Source: Mycobacterium paraffinicum
GTDB taxonomy: Bacteria; Actinomycetota; Actinomycetes; Mycobacteriales; Mycobacteriaceae
Assembly (NCBI RefSeq): GCF_001907675.1
Contig: NZ_MPNT01000005.1
Location: 124,001 to 188,000 of the forward strand
Length of the DNA stretch: 64,000 nucleotides
Direction of reading: 5' to 3'
A program made the translations under genes and the position numbers. Of the stretch, positions 35,131 through 44,743 are shown piece after piece. How positions within the stretch are numbered: the first letter of the stretch is position 1; each line of letters starts with the position of its first letter. Below the pieces are notes generated by a model. The model ran no database searches, was not told where the DNA came from, and worked only from the letters and a program-made list of their open reading frames with translations.

Positions 35131-35577
35131 ACGTTGCCTTGCTGCTGCTTTCGGAATCGAGTCGGGTACTTGAGTTCGGTTACCGTGGAATGGATCGGGC
35201 TGCGGGCTAAGCTGTAAATCGGCCTTAAGGGTTCCGATGGGCCGACAATCGAGGCCAGATATGTTCTTCCGACAAGTATGGAGCGTCCAACGTACCCGGC
35301 GGCAGTCGCAAATCAGCAAGTTTGCGATCGTATTTGGCCATCTTGATCTTGATCGGCACGTACATACCGTTTGACGCTTGAATCTGAGGTGTGGCGACGG
35401 GATGTTTGGGTTTCGAAAATCCCTGTGTACCAATCGATTCCCCCGTGCGATGCCTACGCGGGCGAATCGCGCGCAGCCACTATTGGCTGTTGGCCTTCGG
35501 CGCGATCCAGTCGCGTCGTGAATTTCATGCGCCTTGATTCTAGTTGGTTAAAGACTTCTGCGGCGCCGGTATAGCGA
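35131..35577. other. Gap with a 22-base inverted repeat
   Basis: About 450 bases without a convincing gene. It holds the inverted repeat described next and the likely promoter of the deazaflavin protein. Confidence 0.4.
35306..35327. promoter_or_regulatory. Inverted repeat TCGCAAA-N8-TTTGCGA
   Basis: Perfect seven-base arms with an 8-base centre. It shares GCAAATC and GTTTGC with the inverted repeat at 41226-41246 upstream of the F420-dependent LLM gene. Both lie in promoter regions of F420-type genes in the same block, so they may be sites for one regulator, perhaps a GlxA protein. Confidence 0.45.
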
Positions 35578-36396
35578 CTATCGAATGGCGCCACAGGCGA
35601 TGTCGGTTACTTGTCCCGGTGTCAGGACGAGCAGACGATCTGCAAGACCGCGGCGCGCGAACGCCTCGGGCACCACGGCGGAATCCTGTGTGAGGTGCTG
35701 CCATCCGTCGACGTGCATCGGGATCACGACGGGCGCCGCAAGGATTTCGGCTGCTTCAGCTGCCTGAGCAGCGCTGAACGTCAAGTAAGCCTCCATTAAA
35801 GGGCTTCGGGCGCGCCCGGCAAAGAGGACGGCGATATCGATTGGGCCTGCGTGATCCGCGATGTCGCGCACCACGCTAAGAGATGCGTTGTCACCGCTGA
35901 TGTAGACGGTGGGTAGGTCGTCGCCGGAAATGACGAATCCGCGGACTTCACCGGTGAGGTGCTCGGTGCCTGCCGGGCCGTGTTGTGCGGGTACACCAGT
36001 GATCTTCAGTTCGCGGCCGTCAGGGCGCGTCATAGCGTGGTGGCGCCAGGCGGGCAGCGCGTGCACCGTGCCGCCCAGAGTTTCAGCCGCAGTTGCTGTG
36101 CTGAGCACCAACGGCACCCGGTCTAGCAACTTTTTGCCTTCCGCGTCCAGGTTGTCTGGATGTTGGTGGTGGGAGAGCAATACAGCGTCGATCGCGCCGA
36201 GGTCGTGAATGGACACCGCTGGGCTTCCCGTTTTGACGAGGTTCCGCGCGCCGATGTGGTGGTCGCCAGGGGGGTCGAATGTTGGGTCGGTGAGGAGGCG
36301 CAGTCCACCGATTTCAAACACCGCGGTCGGGCCTCCGATGAGTTGGGCCGTCATCGCGACTGTAGACAAATCAGGGGCAGCGAAAGGTCTCGACAT
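35578..36396 (-). CDS. MBL-fold metal-dependent hydrolase
   Basis: About 272 aa of the UlaG-like metallo-beta-lactamase superfamily. The core motif is SHHQHPDNLD (H76, H77, H79 and D81, with the final residue Asn82 instead of the usual His), and DNASLSVV and a late His in MHVDGW supply further ligands. It probably hydrolyses a lactone or ester. ATG at 36396 is chosen. A GTG at 36423 is also possible. It lies 87 bases downstream of GlxA copy B on the same strand. Confidence 0.8.
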   Translation of the reverse strand: MSRPFAAPDLSTVAMTAQLIGGPTAVFEIGGLRLLTDPTFDPPGDHHIGARNLVKTGSPAVSIHDLGAIDAVLLSHHQHPDNLDAEGKKLLDRVPLVLSTATAAETLGGTVHALPAWRHHAMTRPDGRELKITGVPAQHGPAGTEHLTGEVRGFVISGDDLPTVYISGDNASLSVVRDIADHAGPIDIAVLFAGRARSPLMEAYLTFSAAQAAEAAEILAAPVVIPMHVDGWQHLTQDSAVVPEAFARRGLADRLLVLTPGQVTDIACGAIR

Positions 36397-36483
36397 GGTC
36401 ACGTAAATGAGTTTGACGCGCACGGACGGCGAGTGTGAGTATGCGTCCGGCTGGCTAGCGATCGGATTCGGCCAGGCTGTGAA

Positions 36484-37560
36484 TTATCGGTGATCGGATC
36501 TCGCTGGTGGCAGGCCGGTCGCGCCCTCGTCGTGGAGTTGGTGTGCGATGGCAAGGTGTGCGGCGTGTTGGGCCTGGCATCGCAAGCGGTACTGCATTGG
36601 GCTGATGCCGAGGTACCGGCGAAAGTGGCGTCGTAGCGCGAGAGAGTTGGCGAAGCCCGCGCTGCGGGCGATGTCCTCGATGGACTTGTGAGTGTCTTCC
36701 AGCAACCGTTGGGCGCGAAAAATTCGCTGCTGAAGCAGCCACCGCATTGCCGACGTCCCGGCGACCTCGCGGAAGTGACGATCGAAAGTGCGCCGGCTCA
36801 TCATGGCCCTGTTTGCGAGATCATTGACGTCGAACGGCTCGGCGATGTGTTCGACTGCAAATGACATGACCTCGGCGAATGTCGGCGAGGGCGGGGTCGT
36901 GACCGGGACGATATCGATGACTTGCGCGCGTGCACCAGTGCGGTGTGGGGGCATCGTAATGCTACGGGCGATAGCGCCCGCCGCCTTTACTCCCCACAGT
37001 CGGCGAACCAGCTGCAGGCAGGCATCGAGGGCGGCGCCGGTGCCCGCGCCGGTGACGATGTCGCCATCATCGTTGAATAGCGCGTCGTGGTCGACACAGA
37101 TGTTCGGGTACATGGCGGCCAGCGCGGGCGCATAGAACCAGTGCATGACGGCGCGCCGACCGTCGAGAAGCCCGGTTGCGGCTAGGACGAATCCGCCCAA
37201 GCAGAAACTCACTATGATCGCACCGTTGGCGTGCGCAGCACGGATTGCGGCGAGCGCTGGCTCGGGTGGGACTTCGCTGATCTCGCGCCAACTTGGCAGG
37301 ACGACGATCGACGCCTCTTGCAATGCATCGAGCCCGAATGGTGCTTGCACCGCTAGACCGCCCGTCGTTGTCAGGGCACCGCTCTCGCCAGCAACGACAA
37401 GCAGGCGGAATTTCGGAACACTGCTATCGGAATGGTCCACTCCGAAGACGCTCATCGGCACCGATGTCTCGAGCATCGGCGCCCGATCAAAGACCACTAC
37501 GGCAACAGTAACGGTATCTCGTTCCACTTTGAGCCTCAGTTCTGTCAACCCACCTAACAT
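36484..37560 (-). CDS. GlxA-family AraC/DJ-1 regulator, copy B
   Basis: 358 aa. DJ-1/PfpI-like domain at about 16-200, with Cys120 at the nucleophile elbow (SFCLGGF), and the AraC domain at about 240-340 (RAMMSRRTFDRHFRE and IARSAGFANSLALRRHFRR). By eye roughly half the aligned residues match copy A (33296-34279), including ATGLLDGRRA. It is a probable transcriptional regulator. Its position next to a hydrolase and a ligase gene fits control of a catabolic cluster. Confidence 0.88.
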   Translation of the reverse strand: MLGGLTELRLKVERDTVTVAVVVFDRAPMLETSVPMSVFGVDHSDSSVPKFRLLVVAGESGALTTTGGLAVQAPFGLDALQEASIVVLPSWREISEVPPEPALAAIRAAHANGAIIVSFCLGGFVLAATGLLDGRRAVMHWFYAPALAAMYPNICVDHDALFNDDGDIVTGAGTGAALDACLQLVRRLWGVKAAGAIARSITMPPHRTGARAQVIDIVPVTTPPSPTFAEVMSFAVEHIAEPFDVNDLANRAMMSRRTFDRHFREVAGTSAMRWLLQQRIFRAQRLLEDTHKSIEDIARSAGFANSLALRRHFRRYLGISPMQYRLRCQAQHAAHLAIAHQLHDEGATGLPPARSDHR

Positions 37561-37984
37561 CCGCGCAAACGGCCTCTACCAAAGTGTGAAGCACCGAGGC
37601 GCCCTCGAGCCGGATCCGAGGAATCTGCTTTTAGGATGCCGGTTACCGTTGGTTACGACCGACCTCGAGAAGGCCAACCTGCGATCGTTTCGAGCCAGCA
37701 TAGGGAGCGGCTTGGTATTCCATTGGGTTGTGCGAGCAGTTAACTGACTGTAGCGATGCGGGAATGGGTGAGGGTCTGCCAATGCGCTTGGAGGAACGCG
37801 ATGAACGCCGACACGTCGGTCTTGACCCGTGCCATGATGGGCGGCCACTTTCGGAAACGAGGCCGGAGTGACTGTGAGGCCGGTACGGGTCTATGGCTCT
37901 ACCGCGGCGAGATTTTCATCCGCTGACGGCGACCCACGTCCGATAGCAGCCCGATGCCTTCAGCCTCAAGTCGGCCCAGACCGT
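37561..37984. other. Gap between GlxA copy B and the ligase
   Basis: 424 bases. A minus-strand mini-frame of 31 codons (37740-37835) is present but not recognisable. No convincing gene, repeat or RNA was seen. Confidence 0.3.
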
Positions 37985-39601
37985 CTAGGGGTCAAGCTCG
38001 AGGCCAGCGAATTCACCCCGTATCCAGCGCTGCCGAATAGCGAACTTCTGGATCTTGCCGGATCCGGTCAGGGGGTAGCCGTCTACGGCATACCACTTCG
38101 TAGGCGTCTTCTGTGCGGAGAGATGGGCGCGGACGTAAGTGCGTAGGTCTGTGATCGTCGGCGCAACCTCTGGATCGCGGGGTCGAATGAAGGCCCCGAC
38201 GACCTCGCCCCAGTGATCGTCAGGTAAGCCGACGACGGCCACTTCCGCGACTTCTGGATGTTGGTAGAGGAGGTCTTCGATCTCGACGGGAAAGAGATTC
38301 TCACCACCTCGAATGATGATGTCCTTCAGGCGCCCGACTATCCGGCAATATCCTCGCTCGTCCATGGTCGCCACGTCGCCGGTGCGCAGCCATCCATCCG
38401 CAAGCAACGTCTGAGCTGTTTCCTCTGGATCTTCGAAGTACCCAAGCATCGTGAAATACCCACGTGCCCATACTTCTCCAGACACTCCGAGGGGTACCGT
38501 CTGCAGCGACACCGGGTCGACGATGCGTAGCTCCGTGTGCGCCAACGGTGAACCGACCGTTTGACCTTTGTCCTCAGCACTATCCGAGGGCCCAGTGCTG
38601 GTGAGAACGGGTGAGCATTCTGTTTGGCCGTAGGTGACCATGACGTCGATACCCAGCGCATCCTCGATGCGCCGTACCAGCGCCTCAGGAACTGGAGCCC
38701 CACCTGACACCGTCGATCGCCATGACGACAGATCTCGGCGCGATGAGTCCGGATGCTCCATGGCGGCAATCAGCATGGTGGGAACGCCGCCGGCGAACCA
38801 TAGTTTCTCCAACTCGATCAGCTCGAGGAAGAGACCGGGATCGAAGCTCGGCATAAGCACCAACTTGGCCCGTCTATCCAGTGCGCCAAGCACATTCATC
38901 ACGCAACCGCTGGTGTGAAACAGAGGAGTCGCCTGCAGCCATCCAATACCGTCGGGGAGCTCCATGCGCTCGGTCCACGACCGCGCGTTGTTGACGATGC
39001 CGCCGTGCCGTAACACCACGCCCTTCGGAAATCCGGTTGTCCCGCTTGTGTACTGGATCTGCACCGGGTCGTCGAATCCCACCACGGGCAGGATGATCTC
39101 GTCACCGCCAGCGCCTGCAATGAGCTCCGCGAGGAGATCGAGACGCGATACACTACGCAGCTCAGGCAATTCGGAACGAATGGCCATTGCATGCGCCTCG
39201 AGCGGGTTGCCTCGCACCTGCGTCACGAGGAACAAGCCGGCCGTCCTTGACTGCGCGAGGATATATCTCGCCTCCTCGGCCTTAAGGCTCGGGTTGATCG
39301 TCACCAAGATCAGGCCAGCCAGCGCCGCACCATACTCGAGTATTACCCATTCGGGTATGTCGTTGGCCCAGACGGCGATGCGTTCACCCGGTTCGAAGCG
39401 ACCGAGAAGATAACGAGCGCAACGTTCGGTGTCGGCGAGAAGCGTGGCGTAGGTCCAGCGTCGTGTCCGCGGCGAAACCAGCCCCTCGATCAGGGCAATT
39501 CGCTCGGGGACCTCGTTGGCGACCTCCCGCAAGCGGTCACCCACCGACGTGTCGATCAGCGCCGACTCGCCAGAAGGGGGAGTCCAATGCGAAGGCTTCA
39601 C
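37985..39601 (-). CDS. AMP-forming acyl-CoA ligase (FadD-like)
   Basis: 538 aa of the adenylate-forming superfamily. The P-loop is YTSGTTGFPKG, the A5 motif is VTYGQTECSP, the A7/A8 hinge is GWLRTGDVATMDERGY and RLKDIIIRGGEN, and the catalytic lysine is in PLTGSGKIQK. It activates a carboxylic acid (fatty, aromatic or sterol side-chain) to an acyl-CoA. It starts at ATG 39601, 51 bases after the DDN copy B stop, so both may be in one transcript. Confidence 0.92.
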   Translation of the reverse strand: MKPSHWTPPSGESALIDTSVGDRLREVANEVPERIALIEGLVSPRTRRWTYATLLADTERCARYLLGRFEPGERIAVWANDIPEWVILEYGAALAGLILVTINPSLKAEEARYILAQSRTAGLFLVTQVRGNPLEAHAMAIRSELPELRSVSRLDLLAELIAGAGGDEIILPVVGFDDPVQIQYTSGTTGFPKGVVLRHGGIVNNARSWTERMELPDGIGWLQATPLFHTSGCVMNVLGALDRRAKLVLMPSFDPGLFLELIELEKLWFAGGVPTMLIAAMEHPDSSRRDLSSWRSTVSGGAPVPEALVRRIEDALGIDVMVTYGQTECSPVLTSTGPSDSAEDKGQTVGSPLAHTELRIVDPVSLQTVPLGVSGEVWARGYFTMLGYFEDPEETAQTLLADGWLRTGDVATMDERGYCRIVGRLKDIIIRGGENLFPVEIEDLLYQHPEVAEVAVVGLPDDHWGEVVGAFIRPRDPEVAPTITDLRTYVRAHLSAQKTPTKWYAVDGYPLTGSGKIQKFAIRQRWIRGEFAGLELDP

Positions 39602-39652
39602 CTCATCGCCGCATCATCGCGAGCATCGTGGTGTGCGTTCATGCGGGGGTGA

Positions 39653-40102
39653 TCAATTCGGCCGCAATTCGAACAGTGGGATGACGCGGGTGGTCTTGGC
39701 CTGGTATTCGCCGTAGTTGGGCGCCATCACGACCACCTTGTCGAAGAGTGCATCGCGCTCCTCGTCACGCACCTCGCGGACCGTCACTTCGTACTTGTGC
39801 GTGCCGATCTCCAACTGACCTTGGGGGTTTGCCCGCACGTTGTGTACCCACGCTGGATCCTTCGGAGCGCCGCCACGCGAACCGATGACGACCATCTTGC
39901 CGTCGATACTCAAGCTCACCAGCGGGGTCAACCGCGACAGCCCCGACCTGGCCCCCTTGGCGGTGAGTAGAACGACATCAAAACCCTCAAAGATTCCGCC
40001 TATCTTGCCGTGATTGGCGCGGAATTCCTCGAGGATGCCCGCGTTGAACTCCTTCAGTGCTTCGTCGTTTTCCATGAACTTTTCCGGATCGAATTCACTC
40101 AT
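39653..40102 (-). CDS. Deazaflavin (F420)-dependent nitroreductase-family protein, copy B
   Basis: 149 aa. DDN/Rv3547-type split-barrel with FEGFDVVLLTAKGARSG and SRGGAPKDPAWVHNVRANP (binding of F420), ending with TTRVIPLFELRP. Shorter than copy A. It is encoded just upstream of the ligase on the minus strand. ATG at 40102 follows AAGGAGA. An extension upstream in the same frame lacks family similarity. Confidence 0.86.
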   Translation of the reverse strand: MSEFDPEKFMENDEALKEFNAGILEEFRANHGKIGGIFEGFDVVLLTAKGARSGLSRLTPLVSLSIDGKMVVIGSRGGAPKDPAWVHNVRANPQGQLEIGTHKYEVTVREVRDEERDALFDKVVVMAPNYGEYQAKTTRVIPLFELRPN

Positions 40103-40241
40103 GTGTTGAATCTCCTTCTTGCAGAACCAAAGCCAAGTGCCGGGGTAGCGGCGACCCGGCGTGCAATGCATGCTCGCGGATTGGTGCGTCGAGGAACAGA
40201 AAACGATGTCGAGACTGGCGGTTGGGTTCGCCGGACGACGG

Positions 40242-41171
40242 TCATTCGTCGTCGAGTGAACGCAGGAGTGTCCGTGTTCGTGTGAGGGTCTCGTCGTCTT
40301 CTCCCATGGGCTGACCGACGAACTCATCCACGCCTGCAGCGCGTAGCTCCTCGATGCGGCTGCTCACGGACGATTCATCACCGATCAACGCACTGTCCTC
40401 GGGATTTGCGTAGCCTTCCCTGTCGAGCATGGCGCGATACGACGGTAAGGTGCCGTAGATCTCGAATTGCTTTGCCGCAGACTCTTTGACAGCCTTGGCA
40501 TCGTCTGTGACGCATACGGGCAGCACGGCTACTACCTTGACGTCGTGTGCGGATCGACCTGCCGCGGAGGCCGCGTCGCGCAGGGTGGGGCCGATGTGGC
40601 CGGCCAGCGTCTTGGGTCCCGTCATCCAGGTCAAAGTGCCGGCCGCGCGGCCGCCGGCGAGTCGCAGCATCTGCGGGCCCAACGCGGCGATGTAGACCGG
40701 CGGCGTAGCGGCGTGCGGTATGTCCAGCGACCCGCGGGTGGTGACTAGCTCACCCGTCGAGTCGGCGGTATCCCCGGCGAGCAGAGGCAGTAACCCATCG
40801 AGGTACTCGCGCATGCGTCGGACGGGCTTCTCCCATGGGACGCCCCACAGCTTTTCGCTCATCTTCGGATGGTTGACGCCGAGTCCCAGACTGAAGCGAT
40901 TGTCGGATAGCCGGCTCAGCGTCAAAGCACGTTGCGCAGTAAGCATCGGGTGCGCAACTTGGATAGGCAGAACCGATGCGCCGATCTCGATGTCTGGCAC
41001 TTCGCGCAGTGCTACTGCAACCGTGCTGCTCAAATCCGGCTCCCAGGGCAGCTGTGGAGTCCAGACGCGGGAGAATCCCTCCTTGTGCGCTCGGGAAACC
41101 TGGTCGACGTAAACATCGATGAAGGATTTCCCCGCGCCGTTTCCGAGGAGTATCGACAAACTGATCTTCAC
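40242..41171 (-). CDS. F420-dependent LLM-class oxidoreductase
   Basis: About 309 aa of the luciferase-like monooxygenase fold. GASVLPIQVAHPMLTAQRAL and RFSLGLGVNHP are typical of F420-dependent members (TIGR03564 type). They use F420 as hydride donor or acceptor for alcohols or enals. GTG at 41171 is preferred because GGGAGAGGA is directly upstream. An ATG at 41186 would add five residues. An inverted repeat lies 55 bases upstream. Confidence 0.84.
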   Translation of the reverse strand: MKISLSILLGNGAGKSFIDVYVDQVSRAHKEGFSRVWTPQLPWEPDLSSTVAVALREVPDIEIGASVLPIQVAHPMLTAQRALTLSRLSDNRFSLGLGVNHPKMSEKLWGVPWEKPVRRMREYLDGLLPLLAGDTADSTGELVTTRGSLDIPHAATPPVYIAALGPQMLRLAGGRAAGTLTWMTGPKTLAGHIGPTLRDAASAAGRSAHDVKVVAVLPVCVTDDAKAVKESAAKQFEIYGTLPSYRAMLDREGYANPEDSALIGDESSVSSRIEELRAAGVDEFVGQPMGEDDETLTRTRTLLRSLDDE

Positions 41172-41225
41172 GAAATCCTCTCCCATCTCTCGCGTCGCAA
41201 GGAACCGCCCGGTGCGGGGCTCCGT

Positions 41226-41246
41226 TGCAAATCGAACTCGTTTGCA
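41226..41246. promoter_or_regulatory. Inverted repeat TGCAAA-N9-TTTGCA before the LLM gene
   Basis: Perfect six-base arms with a 9-base spacer, 55 bases upstream of the LLM start. Shares GCAAATC and GTTTGC with the repeat at 35306-35327. Confidence 0.45.
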
Positions 41247-41294
41247 CCGCGGTGTTCAGAAACGTGGTGACCGGCGTGGGACATGGTCGCGGGA

Positions 41295-42473
41295 TCACAC
41301 CATCGGGCTGACCACTTCGTCCACGCCGAGCAGATCCTTGCCGTAGACCTCGGCGGCCACGGCGTAGTTCAGCCCGGCGTGACGGGCTGCGGTGCTCGCG
41401 TCACGCCAATACCGTTGCATCGGACTGGCTTCGGCGAAGCTCCCGGCGCCATGTACGTCGATCAGGATGTTGAGTGCCCCGATGGCCTGTCGAGACGCGT
41501 AGGCACACGTGGCCTTATATCTGGCCCGGTCGGAGTCGTCCGGCAGCGAGCCGGCGCCCATGAATTGGTCTAGTTCGTCGGCCACTTGATAGGACAACAG
41601 CCGTGCCGTGCGCAGCTTCAGCTCCGCTTCGCCGATTTGCATTTGGACGCCCACTGAATCTCGTTGATGCGCGAAGAACGTGTACTGGATTGGTTTGCTG
41701 CTGGCGGCATCCAGAGCCAGATCCAGTGCGGCACGCGCAGGCCCGAGGATGGCGGGCAGCAAAAGGACCGTTCCGACTGGAACGTAGGGCAGGGTGGAAC
41801 CGGGTGGCTCGCCGCCGACACGTCCAGCCAACAGGGATGCCAAAAAGATCATTCGGTGCTCAGGCACGAACAAGTCGTCGCCGACCAAGGTGTTGCTGGC
41901 AGTGGCGCGCATGCCCACCGTGTGCCAGGTGTCTTCGAGCCGAACTTCCGACACCGGCGCGAGACAATAGTATGGGCCCGGTTCGGTGCCGTCGAGAACG
42001 TTGGCGGTCAGAGCGGCCCACTTGGCGTGAGAAGAACCCGAGGCCCACCCCCACCGGCCGCTCACTCGGATGCCGCCGTCGACTCGGCGTGCTGGGGCCG
42101 GAGTGAGCCCACCTGCCATGTACACGTCAGGTGATTGACCGAATACCTCTTGCTGGAGCTGCTCGGAGCCCTGGGCCACCGCAAACGCTCCGATCGCGCC
42201 GATCCCAAGCAACCAGCCAGCTGAGGCGTCGGCCGCGGCGACCGCTTCGCACACCTCGAAAGCCGTACGAAGGCCAGTCTGAAATCCGCCGAACCGCAAA
42301 GGTGTGAACATGCGGAAGAAGCCGGCAGAACCCATGGCCTCGATCACTTCGTCGGCTGCCCGGCGATTCGTCTCGGCCCATGCGGCATGCGCGCGCAGCA
42401 GGGGATGCAGATCCGTGGCCCTGTCGACAAGTTCCGCTCGGGTAGGGCCGACCATCTCATCCGTTGTGGTCAT
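41295..42473 (-). CDS. Acyl-CoA-dehydrogenase-fold flavin hydroxylase (HsaA-like), copy B
   Basis: 392 aa paralogue of the hydroxylase at 29208-30401, with the same landmarks: GFFRMFTPLRFGGFQTGL, DASAGWLLGIGAIG, TWHTVGMRATASNT and HGAGSFAEASPMQRYWRDA. It is a likely flavin-dependent monooxygenase on an aromatic or steroid-derived phenol. ATG at 42473 has GGAGG eleven bases upstream. It is divergent from the GMC oxidoreductase gene. Confidence 0.84.
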   Translation of the reverse strand: MTTTDEMVGPTRAELVDRATDLHPLLRAHAAWAETNRRAADEVIEAMGSAGFFRMFTPLRFGGFQTGLRTAFEVCEAVAAADASAGWLLGIGAIGAFAVAQGSEQLQQEVFGQSPDVYMAGGLTPAPARRVDGGIRVSGRWGWASGSSHAKWAALTANVLDGTEPGPYYCLAPVSEVRLEDTWHTVGMRATASNTLVGDDLFVPEHRMIFLASLLAGRVGGEPPGSTLPYVPVGTVLLLPAILGPARAALDLALDAASSKPIQYTFFAHQRDSVGVQMQIGEAELKLRTARLLSYQVADELDQFMGAGSLPDDSDRARYKATCAYASRQAIGALNILIDVHGAGSFAEASPMQRYWRDASTAARHAGLNYAVAAEVYGKDLLGVDEVVSPMV

Positions 42474-42940
42474 GATGACTTTAGCCTCCAAATGGGTGAG
42501 CCAACTGCACGTCGCCACCGACGACACTGCGTCCATCTTGAGCCCGAAACCATCCCTGTGGGAGGGTCTATTTCGGCCCCTGTGTGATCGATCTCGGCCA
42601 AATGCTCTCCAGCGGAATCAATCTTGCAAATTCCGCAGTTGGTGTGGACGTGCGGCCAGAAGTTGACACGGCAATCGAGAGCCGACCCACGCCATGTGAT
42701 CTCGGCAGCAGTCAGCCAAAAGGTATGGCACATATGGACGCCGCGCACACGCCATACCCGATGGACTGTGCGCTGCCGACGCCAACCTATGACAGAAGCC
42801 GAGCACCCGAGGGGGAGCGCAATGTGAGACACATGCGAAGCCCACGCACGCCGCCGACGACCTGCGGTGGGAGCACGCAACTTCGACATCGGAGCCGCCC
42901 GGTCGTGGCCGCATGCGCCGGCTACCTTGAACATATTGGT
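42474..42940. other. Divergent promoter region, with one copy of a 27-base repeat
   Basis: 467 bases between hydroxylase B and the GMC gene. It contains a 27-base sequence (42583-42609) repeated with three changes at 46147-46173. Coding fragments here are not recognised. Confidence 0.4.
42583..42609 (+). repeat. Dispersed 27-base repeat, copy 1
   Basis: A 27-base stretch beginning TGTGATCGATCTCGG matches 24 of 27 bases with 46147-46173. On the minus strand both read HLA(E/D)IDH in one frame, so it may be a fragment of a decayed gene that occurs twice. Confidence 0.55.
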
Positions 42941-44563
42941 GTGCAACAGAATTCATTGCTGACCCGCGGCGAACACGATCGGGCGTTTGCTCAGCGGGTC
43001 GCCGAGAATCAGGCTTTGCTGACCTCGAGGCTACAAACCCACTACGACTTCATCGTCTGCGGGGCCGGAACTGCAGGCTCAGTGGTCGCACGGCGCCTTG
43101 CCGAGAATAGCGATACCAAGGTCCTGCTAGTGGAAGCCGGTGAGTCCGATGAAATCCCCAGTGTCGCCGACCCGCGCCTATGGCTGACCAACATAGGCGG
43201 CCCGGCCGACTGGGCGTTTTCCGTCGAACCTAACGAGCAACTCAACAACCGCGCACTGGTGTCCTCAATGGGTAAGATCCTCGGCGGCGGATCCAGCATC
43301 AACGCAATGATCTGGGCACGTGGGCACCAAGCAGATTGGGATCACTTCGCCACCGTGGCCGGCAACGAATCGTGGAACTACTCTTCGGTTCTCGAGGTTT
43401 ACCGCGGTATCGAAGACTGGCAGGGGCCCGCAGACCCCGACTACCGGGGAGTGGGTGGCCCCCTTTGTGTCCAGCCCTCGCCGACATCAAACGCGATCGG
43501 TTCAACGCTCGTCGAAGCTGCGGCGGCCACTGGATTCAAGACCTTCGACAGTCCCAACGGCGCCATGATGGAAGGCGCAGGAGGCGCCGCCATCACCGAC
43601 ATGTTGATATCCAACGGTGTACGTCGGTCGGTATTTCGTTCCTACACCTATCCCTATATGGACCGCCCCAACCTCACCGTGCTTACCGGCGCATACATGC
43701 GGCGGGTGATTATCGAGGGCAAAGTCGCCGCCGGAATAGAGGTTGACTATCGTGGAGACCCACACCGGTTCTACGTCCGGGGAGAAGTTGTACTCGCCTT
43801 GGGCGCCATCCACACCGCGAAAGTGCTGATGTTGTCAGGCATTGGTGATCAGTCGCAGCTGGACCGCTTCGCCATCCCAGTCGTGCAGCACCTACCAGGA
43901 GTAGGTCGCAACCTTCAGGACCACGTCGGGATTACGTGTGTATGGGAATACCCCAACCCTCACCCCCGAACGAATACCGCTGACGCCGCAATGTTCTGGT
44001 CAAGTGCTGGTGATTATCCGGACTTCTTCGCGTGTCACGGACCTGTCGCCTTGGCGAGTCGGGAAAATATCGTGCGCTATGGGCTGCCAGACCAGCCGTC
44101 AATTATTCACGGCGCCGTCAGCCACCCAGAAAGCCGCGGGTACGTCGAACTAACCGGCCCCGCGCCCGATGATCCCGTGCGCATCGTCGACAATGCCTTA
44201 TCCCGTGACACCGACCTGACCAAGGCCATCCAGTGCGTCGAAATGATGCGTGAGGTGGGCAACTCGAACGTCCTCGCAGAATTCGTCAAGCGCGAAGTGA
44301 TGCCAGGCAGCCTCAAGGGCGCCGACCTTATTCACTATATTCGCGACGCTGCAGTTTCCTACTGGCACCAAGTCGGCACAGCCAGCATGGGCCACGACGC
44401 ATTATCGGTTGTCGACGACTATTTGAGGGTGCACGGCGTCGCTAACCTGCGCGTCGCCGATGGGTCAATCATGCCGCGAATCACTAGCGGAAACACAATG
44501 GCACCCTGCGTGGTCATCGGTGAGCGGGCCTCCGCAGAATTGAAAAACGCTCATGGCCTGTAA
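42941..44563 (+). CDS. GMC-family FAD oxidoreductase
   Basis: About 541 aa flavoprotein. The Rossmann loop is GAGTAG at residues 41-46, the GMC motif 1 is GKILGGGSSINAMIWARG, and the C-terminal catalytic region has YWHQVGTASMG and NTMAPCVVIGERA. It oxidises an alcohol (choline, glucose or aromatic alcohol type) to an aldehyde or ketone, with H2O2 or another acceptor. The N-terminus is uncertain. GTG at 42941 is chosen because about 40 residues before the Rossmann motif is ordinary, while the longer frame to 42584 is not family-like. A decarboxylase-type amidohydrolase follows. Confidence 0.82.
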   Translation: MQQNSLLTRGEHDRAFAQRVAENQALLTSRLQTHYDFIVCGAGTAGSVVARRLAENSDTKVLLVEAGESDEIPSVADPRLWLTNIGGPADWAFSVEPNEQLNNRALVSSMGKILGGGSSINAMIWARGHQADWDHFATVAGNESWNYSSVLEVYRGIEDWQGPADPDYRGVGGPLCVQPSPTSNAIGSTLVEAAAATGFKTFDSPNGAMMEGAGGAAITDMLISNGVRRSVFRSYTYPYMDRPNLTVLTGAYMRRVIIEGKVAAGIEVDYRGDPHRFYVRGEVVLALGAIHTAKVLMLSGIGDQSQLDRFAIPVVQHLPGVGRNLQDHVGITCVWEYPNPHPRTNTADAAMFWSSAGDYPDFFACHGPVALASRENIVRYGLPDQPSIIHGAVSHPESRGYVELTGPAPDDPVRIVDNALSRDTDLTKAIQCVEMMREVGNSNVLAEFVKREVMPGSLKGADLIHYIRDAAVSYWHQVGTASMGHDALSVVDDYLRVHGVANLRVADGSIMPRITSGNTMAPCVVIGERASAELKNAHGL

Positions 44564-44743
44564 CCGCTCCTACGCGGAAGTGATCCCTTGCGACGAATCG
44601 GTTACGTGGTGAGCATCCCAATGTCGATGCCGCCGGTGATCAGCGAAACCCTCGTTCGCCGCTTGCACACCGTCTAGGGGCGAGCGCTGCACTGTTGAGG
44701 CCACGTTCGTCGCCACCTGGCGACCAGTTGAGGAGGACCATTT

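Noticed and set aside
37740..37835. A 31-codon minus-strand frame between GlxA copy B and the ligase
   Set aside because: Short, unrecognised, with no ribosome-binding site.
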